The notes below the pieces were generated by a model that worked only from the letters and a program-made list of their open reading frames with translations, was not told where the DNA came from and searched no databases. Made by a program: the position numbers and the translations under genes. A DNA stretch of 11,681 nt from JAAGZL01 sp964628835 (lineage in GTDB: Bacteria > Pseudomonadota > Gammaproteobacteria > Chromatiales > Chromatiaceae): the NCBI GenBank assembly GCA_964628835.1, contig CAZVME010000088.1, forward strand, positions 1-11,681, written 5' to 3'. Positions 7,323-11,681 of this stretch are shown here, piece by piece. Every line of letters begins with the position of its first letter. The stretch's first letter is position 1.

Positions 7323-7328
7323 CATAAA
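7323..7328 (-). promoter_or_regulatory. Candidate -10 of the small leftward transcript
   Basis: TATGCT on the minus strand (four of six matches to TATAAT) lies 19 bp beyond the end of operator copy 2, the same spacing as at the two other copies. The predicted start is near 7316, with the operator centre about 41 bp upstream. Confidence 0.35.
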
Positions 7329-7347
7329 CAGCAGAAATACAATTGGA

Positions 7348-7366
7348 TATTGTGGATACCCGAAAC
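7348..7366 (+). promoter_or_regulatory. Putative TtrR operator, copy 2 (internal)
   Basis: The sequence is TATTGTGGATACCCGAAAC, 17 of 19 identical to both other copies. It has the same strand orientation as copy 1, from which it is 186 bp away, so it would also drive leftward transcription. The next element in that direction is the terminator at 7237-7208 rather than a known gene. Confidence 0.55.
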
Positions 7367-7519
7367 TTGACCGGGTGCCGGATTAAAAACATCACCCACG
7401 CCCAACTCAGGGCTGGCTTGACCAGGCCTACACCCAGACTATGGATCAGCCTGTGTGAACAGCTACAACAAGACAGATACCTTGCCCCGTCTGATTAGGA
7501 ATTAATATCCTGAATAATA

Positions 7520-7533
7520 GTGATCAGCATCAT
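7520..7533. promoter_or_regulatory. FNR-like box
   Basis: GTGAT-CAGC-ATCAT matches the FNR consensus TTGAT-N4-ATCAA at eight of ten specified positions and is symmetric. TATACT (7552-7557) downstream could be a -10 box. A transcript start at about 7565-7568 would put this box close to -41, the class II position. Salmonella ttr expression is known to need FNR together with TtrR, so such a box is expected here. It would serve the rightward transporter gene; I found no equivalent box directly before ttrB. Confidence 0.4.
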
Positions 7534-7557
7534 TTTATCAGCATATGCCGATATACT

Positions 7558-7576
7558 GTTTCGGTTTTCCACAATA
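7558..7576 (-). promoter_or_regulatory. Putative TtrR operator, copy 3 (transporter side)
   Basis: On the minus strand this reads TATTGTGGAAAACCGAAAC, and the match to copy 1 continues for two further bases (AG, to 7556). It is inverted relative to copies 1 and 2, so viewed from its own gene it has the same polarity (GTTTCGG-N3-TCCACAATA) as copy 1 viewed from ttrB. The hexamer CATAGG (7596-7601) lies 19 bp downstream. It also overlaps the end of the TATACT -10 candidate (7552-7557), so binding could instead repress that promoter. Confidence 0.58.
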
Positions 7577-7595
7577 GGTCCACACCCCGCATGGT

Positions 7596-7601
7596 CATAG
7601 G
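7596..7601 (+). promoter_or_regulatory. Weak -10-like hexamer before the transporter gene
   Basis: CATAGG matches TATAAT at only three of six positions. It is listed because it lies 19 bp from operator copy 3, exactly the spacing seen at copies 1 and 2. A start near 7608 would give a leader of about 110 nt before the ATG at 7721. Confidence 0.25.
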
Positions 7602-7720
7602 CTATAGCCAAGCCGGATCAAACTGTCTTGGCACAAAAACCAGACACCTCCGGCAAGGCGTTGACAGAAATCCAAAGCCGAACTCTGTCAGCCTCGTTCT
7701 TCCAACTTGAGGTGGATATT

Positions 7721-9295
7721 ATGTTATCAAAATATCAAACCCTTACGGACCGGGTGCTTAAAAAACAGTGGTCCTTCTTCTGGGCCGGAATTATCTTCGG
7801 TCTGGCCCAGATCATTTATATGGTGGCCTTGTGGATCACCAAGTGGGATGCGGGTAAAGAGGCCGTATCCAAGCCCATCACCGTCACCACCGACCTCGGT
7901 AGAATGTTTCGGGGCATGGAGCTTTGGATCACCGATACGCTGGGTATCGCAGATACTCAATTATACGGTCTTAGCGTCGACGGCATCGCCAGTGGCGGCG
8001 CCTTCTATCCCGGCGTGGGCTGGCCCATCGTTGGCATGATGATCGGCGGTTGGTTGGTCGCACGTGTAGAGCGCGAGAGTCGCTCCTGGGTGAAATACTC
8101 AGACCGTATGCTTTGGGTCTCCTTCCTCGGTGGAATTCTATTCAGCTATGGTACGCGACTGGCTGGTGGCTGCACCCTTAACCACCTGCTTGGCGGCATA
8201 CCGATGATGAGCATCCACTCCACCTTTACCGTCATCTTCATGGCCGTGGGCGGGGCGCTGGCCTTCCTCATTATGAGCAAGCTCGATCTGGCTGCCAACT
8301 TCAAACATCAGGAGACCCTCTCCTATGTGAATGCCAGTGAGCAGAGCGAATCCCCCCTGTACGACCCTGACTATCAGCCACGCAAACGCCCCATGTACTG
8401 GTTTGCCTTGATCTTCCTGGTGATCTTCTTTGGGATGGCTATCTATGGCGGCCTATTCAATCCGGAAAACCTGCAACATCTGAAAAAGGGTGATCTGGCT
8501 GCCTTTGGCAAGTCAGTGGATGGCACCAGCTGGTTCTACGTGATTGGTACGCTGGGTGCCGGTATCCTCGGCGGGTTTGCCATGGCCAAAAGCGGCTTCG
8601 GTACTGAGTGCGCCCTGGTGTCGCTGGAAACCGCCGGCTCCATGACCAAGAAAGACAGCCTCTATGCCAAGATGGGTGTTCCAAAAATCACCCGCACCTT
8701 GATGCGCGGCTATCTGCCAATCATCGGCGTCATGGCATCCTGGGTCATCATGCTCGGTTTCATGTGGGGCGCCTGGACCTTCTTCGGAATCAAACCCGGT
8801 TTTGAAGGCAGCATCAAATACCAACTCACCGCCGGCAGCCTGATTGGTGGTCTGTTGCTCGGTGTTGGCGCGGTGCTGTTGATCGGCTGTGAGATCCGCT
8901 CCTACATGCGCATCGGCCTGGGATACCTCAACACCTGGGTTGGACTGATCGGCTTCGCCGTAGGTTATCTGCCATTCACTCTGTTCTATAACAGCCACAA
9001 GGCGTTCCAGAAAGATACCTTGATGGTTGAGAGTTACAAATGGTACCAGCTGGTATTCCCAGAAAATGAACTCGGTCAGCAACTGATGATGCTTGCCTGG
9101 TGGGCCCTGCTCGCATACGGCCTCTACAAGCTGATTCATTTGGGCATGCGCAATACCGGCACATCCCATGTGGACCTTCTGCACAAAAACACTGAAGACC
9201 TGCAGATTGGCATCGCTACTATAGCCGCAGATAACGGTGGTCGCATCAGAGGTGTTGATGCACCGGGACCAGTCCCTGAGGGTGCAGGCGCCTGA
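7721..9295 (+). CDS. YeeE/YedE-family sulfur compound transporter (TsuA-like)
   Basis: A 524-aa polytopic inner-membrane protein of the YeeE/YedE family, whose characterised member TsuA takes up thiosulfate. Many hydrophobic segments are visible. The three family cysteines are in place: C151 in AGGCTLNHLLGG, C297 in GFGTECALVS and C390 in LIGCEIRSYMRIGLG. These are the residues thought to hand thiosulfate through the channel. It is longer than the roughly 330-400 aa of simple members, mainly through the N-terminus, a central hydrophilic loop (about 190-225) and a C-terminal tail after about residue 475. I chose the ATG at 7721 because GAGGTGG lies 5 nt upstream; the frame also extends to a TTG at 7628 without a ribosome binding site. 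The gene is divergent from ttrBCA and convergent with ttrSR, so it is embedded in the ttr locus and may import the thiosulfate made by TtrABC. The substrate is inferred; YedE relatives are also linked to selenium metabolism. Confidence 0.85.
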   Translation: MLSKYQTLTDRVLKKQWSFFWAGIIFGLAQIIYMVALWITKWDAGKEAVSKPITVTTDLGRMFRGMELWITDTLGIADTQLYGLSVDGIASGGAFYPGVGWPIVGMMIGGWLVARVERESRSWVKYSDRMLWVSFLGGILFSYGTRLAGGCTLNHLLGGIPMMSIHSTFTVIFMAVGGALAFLIMSKLDLAANFKHQETLSYVNASEQSESPLYDPDYQPRKRPMYWFALIFLVIFFGMAIYGGLFNPENLQHLKKGDLAAFGKSVDGTSWFYVIGTLGAGILGGFAMAKSGFGTECALVSLETAGSMTKKDSLYAKMGVPKITRTLMRGYLPIIGVMASWVIMLGFMWGAWTFFGIKPGFEGSIKYQLTAGSLIGGLLLGVGAVLLIGCEIRSYMRIGLGYLNTWVGLIGFAVGYLPFTLFYNSHKAFQKDTLMVESYKWYQLVFPENELGQQLMMLAWWALLAYGLYKLIHLGMRNTGTSHVDLLHKNTEDLQIGIATIAADNGGRIRGVDAPGPVPEGAGA

Positions 9296-9314
9296 TAATC
9301 AGACCTGCAAATTC

Positions 9315-9341
9315 AGCCCGCCATCCGGCGGGCTTTTTTTT
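9315..9341 (+). terminator. Rho-independent terminator of the transporter gene
   Basis: AGCCCGCC (9315-9322) and GGCGGGCT (9327-9334) form a perfect 8-bp stem with a 4-nt loop, followed by eight T residues (9334-9341). It lies 20 nt after the stop and is oriented only rightward. No matching leftward terminator is seen for the convergent ttrR, which ends at 9370. Confidence 0.92.
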
Positions 9342-9369
9342 GCACCGGGTGGATGGGATTCACTGGCGC

Positions 9370-9981
9370 TTAATCCCTGGGCTTTAGACGCTGCTCCATC
9401 TGCACCAAATCCGCAACTGAGCGTGCCTGCATCTTCTCCATGACCCGATGCCGGTGTACTTCCACCGTGCGTTCCACAATGCCCAGGTCGATAGCAATCA
9501 CCTTGTTGGCCGCACCGGATATAATCATCTCCATTACCTGCCGCTCCCGTTTGGTCAATGTGTTATAGCGCGCCTTGAGTCGCTTTAGCTCCTGTTTTCT
9601 GGGTAACAGTTTATGGCTCTGTTCCAGTGCCTCTCTCACCTTCAAAACCAGACTGGTGCCATTCACCGGCTTTTGTACAAAAAAGAAAGCGCCATCGCTC
9701 ATGGCCCTCACGGCCATAGGCACATCGCCATGACCAGTGAGAATAATTACCGGCAGCGTACTCTCCTGGCTCACCAAGGTGCTCAATAGATCCAGGCCGC
9801 TCATGCCCGCCATACGCACATCCAAAATAAGGCAACCTGAGGTATCTTCCAGATGTTGTTCCAGGAAGGCTTCTGCAGAGTCAAAGCTCTTAACATCAAT
9901 ATCCACCGCTTCGAGCAACCAGGTCAACGAGTCGCGAATGGATGCATCATCATCAACAATAAAAACCGTGTCACTCTGCAT
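9370..9981 (-). CDS. ttrR: Tetrathionate response regulator (FixJ/NarL type)
   Basis: A 203-aa cytoplasmic response regulator. The receiver domain (about 1-120) has the acidic pocket D10-D12, phospho-acceptor D54, T82 and K104 (QKP). The output is a LuxR/FixJ-type helix-turn-helix at about 141-198 (LTKRERQVMEMIISGAANK, then GIVERTVEVHRHRVMEKM). It is the cognate partner of TtrS and should bind DNA to switch on ttrBCA. I chose the ATG at 9981 rather than the longer frame to 10047: it begins directly before the receiver fold (QSDTVFIVDDD), has GAGAGGG upstream, and gives the family length. It overlaps the end of ttrS by 11 nt, showing translational coupling. A FixJ-family relative with a different ligand (for example the thiosulfate-sensing pair of Shewanella) cannot be excluded. 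Confidence 0.9.
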   Translation of the reverse strand: MQSDTVFIVDDDASIRDSLTWLLEAVDIDVKSFDSAEAFLEQHLEDTSGCLILDVRMAGMSGLDLLSTLVSQESTLPVIILTGHGDVPMAVRAMSDGAFFFVQKPVNGTSLVLKVREALEQSHKLLPRKQELKRLKARYNTLTKRERQVMEMIISGAANKVIAIDLGIVERTVEVHRHRVMEKMQARSVADLVQMEQRLKPRD

Positions 9982-11681
9982 CGGCAGCACCCTCTCCTGT
10001 ATAGATCGGCATTTCAATGGTGAAGGTGGTGCCTGCACCCTGTGCACTCTCGACCCGAATACGGCCGTGGTTGGAGGCGATGATCGACTGGCTTAGGGAG
10101 AGGCCCAGCCCCATCCCTTCGCTTTTGGTGGTAAAGAAAGGTTCAAACAGCTTCGCACTATTCTGCTCCGATATACCTTCACCCCTATCTGTGACCGCGA
10201 CACATACATATCGCTGATCCACATAGGTGGTGACAGTCAACACCCTAAGCTCTACCGGCAAGTTACCCATAGCGTCGGCGCCATTACGCAGCAGGTTGAT
10301 GATCACCTGTTGCACCTGAACACTCTCACTACAGACCGGGGGTAATCTGGGGGCAAGTTCCAGGGCAACACTAACCTTCTGCTTGTTCGCTTCACTGGCA
10401 AACAGAGCAACCGCCTCCTTGACCGCAGAGTTTAGATCCACATCGGTGCAGACCGCATCATTTTTACGCAGAAAGGTCCGGAGTCGCTCAATAATGGCGC
10501 CAGCCCGCTCAGCTTGATCTGAGATACGCTGATTGATCTCACCAAACTCATCGGGAGACATCTTGCCTGCATCCAGTCGCCAGCTACAACCCTGGGCGTA
10601 ACTGGCGATTGCAGAGAGTGGTTGGTTCAGCTCATGGGCCAGGCCACTGGCCAACTCTCCGGCAATACTCACCCGATCAACATGCGCCAGCTCATCCTGT
10701 TGCAGACGAAACCGCTCTTCCGCCTGCTGCCGCTCGCTCATCTCATGCCGCAGGCGTCTATTGGTTTCAGAAAGTTGGTCGGTACGCACTCGCACCAGAA
10801 GCTCAACCCGGTACACATGCCACAGCCACCATATAACACCGAGCACCACCAACAACGCCCACTGCCAGTGCTTCTCCCACACATCACGCAGCGTAGTGTG
10901 ACTCATCCATTCGTAAGGCCCAATCCTCAACTCTCGGAACAGATCATGCACTGTCTGATAATCCACCGGGATAGTCCACCCCGCATGGTTACTGGCTACT
11001 GCCGCCGGGTGATTTTCCGGCAGGGCCAGCAGGGCTTGAGTGACGCGCTTGGCCAAATGATCTGAGGTGTGTCTTAGTTTGGCCAGGGGCCAATCAGGAT
11101 AGGCCATGGAACTGGCAAGGCAATCAGACGGCGGATAGAAATCGGCGTTAAGCACCCGAATCTGTTCCAGAATAATATCCCCGGCCTTGGCCATCTCTTC
11201 CAGCAGACAACTACGGATAATACCGGCATCCACCTCACCTGAGAGTACTGCCTTGACGATATTGTCTTGGGGAAACCCCGCAAAGCGCAGCGCAGAAAGG
11301 TCAGTTACGGGGTCCAGATTCTGGCGTTTAAATTCACGCCAGATTACCTGATAACCACCAAAGGCACTGGGACTGACCGCCATCAACGAGGCATCAACCA
11401 AGTGAGAGATCTCGCGAATATCACGTCGATCCGAGCGCACGATCAGGGCAGAACGCATCGAAGTTTGCGGATCTGCATCATGCGTGTCTTGAATAGTGGC
11501 AATACGACTGGCCCCGAAGCGATACTCAAGATCTACATAGTTACCGGGATTGGTCAAAATCAGATCCACCGTCTGGCTCTTTACCGCCAGCTCCATCTGC
11601 TTGAGGTCCAGCGGCAGGAGCTTGAATTTGACCTGGGCGATACTACCGGACAGATAATCAACCGTGGGTTGCCAGGTGGTA
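9971..11681 (-). CDS. ttrS: Tetrathionate sensor histidine kinase, 5' end outside the window
   Basis: The frame is open to the right edge, so the N-terminus (including the signal or first helix) is missing; 569 residues are visible. Counting from the internal Met at 11596, the order is: a periplasmic PhnD-like substrate-binding domain running from before the edge to about 235; a membrane helix at 244-262 (WQWALLVVLGVIWWLW); a short coiled coil at 270-305; the histidine kinase dimerisation domain with H321 in GLAHELNQPLSAI; and an ATPase domain with N438 (NLLRNGADAM), DRGEGI (470-475), FEPFFTTK (484-491) and GMGLGLSLS (494-502). The class is that of TtrS, which senses tetrathionate outside the membrane and phosphorylates TtrR. 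ThsS, which senses thiosulfate, has the same architecture, so ligand identity rests on linkage to ttrABC. It runs directly into ttrR. Confidence 0.9.
   Translation of the reverse strand, partial: TTWQPTVDYLSGSIAQVKFKLLPLDLKQMELAVKSQTVDLILTNPGNYVDLEYRFGASRIATIQDTHDADPQTSMRSALIVRSDRRDIREISHLVDASLMAVSPSAFGGYQVIWREFKRQNLDPVTDLSALRFAGFPQDNIVKAVLSGEVDAGIIRSCLLEEMAKAGDIILEQIRVLNADFYPPSDCLASSMAYPDWPLAKLRHTSDHLAKRVTQALLALPENHPAAVASNHAGWTIPVDYQTVHDLFRELRIGPYEWMSHTTLRDVWEKHWQWALLVVLGVIWWLWHVYRVELLVRVRTDQLSETNRRLRHEMSERQQAEERFRLQQDELAHVDRVSIAGELASGLAHELNQPLSAIASYAQGCSWRLDAGKMSPDEFGEINQRISDQAERAGAIIERLRTFLRKNDAVCTDVDLNSAVKEAVALFASEANKQKVSVALELAPRLPPVCSESVQVQQVIINLLRNGADAMGNLPVELRVLTVTTYVDQRYVCVAVTDRGEGISEQNSAKLFEPFFTTKSEGMGLGLSLSQSIIASNHGRIRVESAQGAGTTFTIEMPIYTGEGAADAE

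Noticed and set aside
7629..7645. Sigma-54-like TGGCAC
   Set aside because: A perfect -24 half is present, but the -12 half at the required spacing is CCAG rather than TTGC.
7628..7720. Extended TTG start for the transporter
   Set aside because: No ribosome binding site before the TTG, whereas GAGGTGG sits 5 nt before the ATG at 7721. The 31 extra residues are hydrophilic and precede the first conserved segment.
8513..9184. 223-codon frame antisense to the transporter gene
   Set aside because: Same reasoning: it mirrors a membrane protein gene and its Gln/His/Glu-rich translation is typical of a shadow frame.
9982..10047. Upstream ATG extension of ttrR
   Set aside because: The extra 22 residues are antisense-like low-complexity sequence inside ttrS, and the receiver domain begins just after the ATG at 9981, which has a ribosome binding site.
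1..11681. CRISPR array, tRNA or rRNA genes, complete insertion sequence
   Set aside because: I saw no regularly spaced repeats, tRNA-like cloverleaf, rRNA segment or transposase reading frame on either strand.

Overview
The window carries an almost complete tetrathionate respiration locus and, beside it, a short c-di-GMP signalling operon. The TtrABC and TtrSR proteins align along their length with the enterobacterial and Shewanella systems as I remember them. Moderate-to-high G+C, a CHASE-GGDEF cyclase, a GDCCVxC-type small protein and a YeeE/YedE sulfur transporter all suggest a gammaproteobacterium with sulfur metabolism, possibly a sulfur oxidiser or a relative of one. That taxonomic placement is inference; no rRNA or other marker gene is present.

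Layout. Bases 1-384 hold no convincing gene but are dense in short inverted repeats. Bases 385-2026 (+) encode a membrane diguanylate cyclase followed 10 nt later by a 73-aa Cys-rich GDCCVxC protein. Bases 2027-2270 hold the leftward terminator of the ttr operon and a possible 43-aa membrane peptide. Bases 2271-7084 (-) are ttrB-ttrC-ttrA, tightly packed in one transcriptional direction. Bases 7085-7720 are a long regulatory region. Bases 7721-9295 (+) encode a YeeE/YedE (TsuA-like) transporter with its own terminator. Bases 9370-11681 (-) are ttrR and ttrS; ttrS runs off the right edge, so its start is not visible.

How the parts work together (inference from family knowledge). TtrS senses tetrathionate (or thiosulfate) in the periplasm and phosphorylates TtrR. 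TtrR then activates ttrBCA and probably the transporter. The reductase converts tetrathionate to two thiosulfate in the periplasm, and the transporter could import that product.

The most notable signal is in 7085-7627. A 19-bp element, TATTGTGGA-N3-CCGAAAC, occurs three times with 16 invariant positions. Each copy is followed, 19 bp further on in its promoter direction, by a weak -10-like hexamer. One copy faces ttrB and one faces the transporter. The third faces a stretch of about 110 nt ending in a textbook terminator with eight U residues. This predicts a TtrR regulon of three promoters, one of which makes a previously unannotated small RNA or micropeptide transcript.
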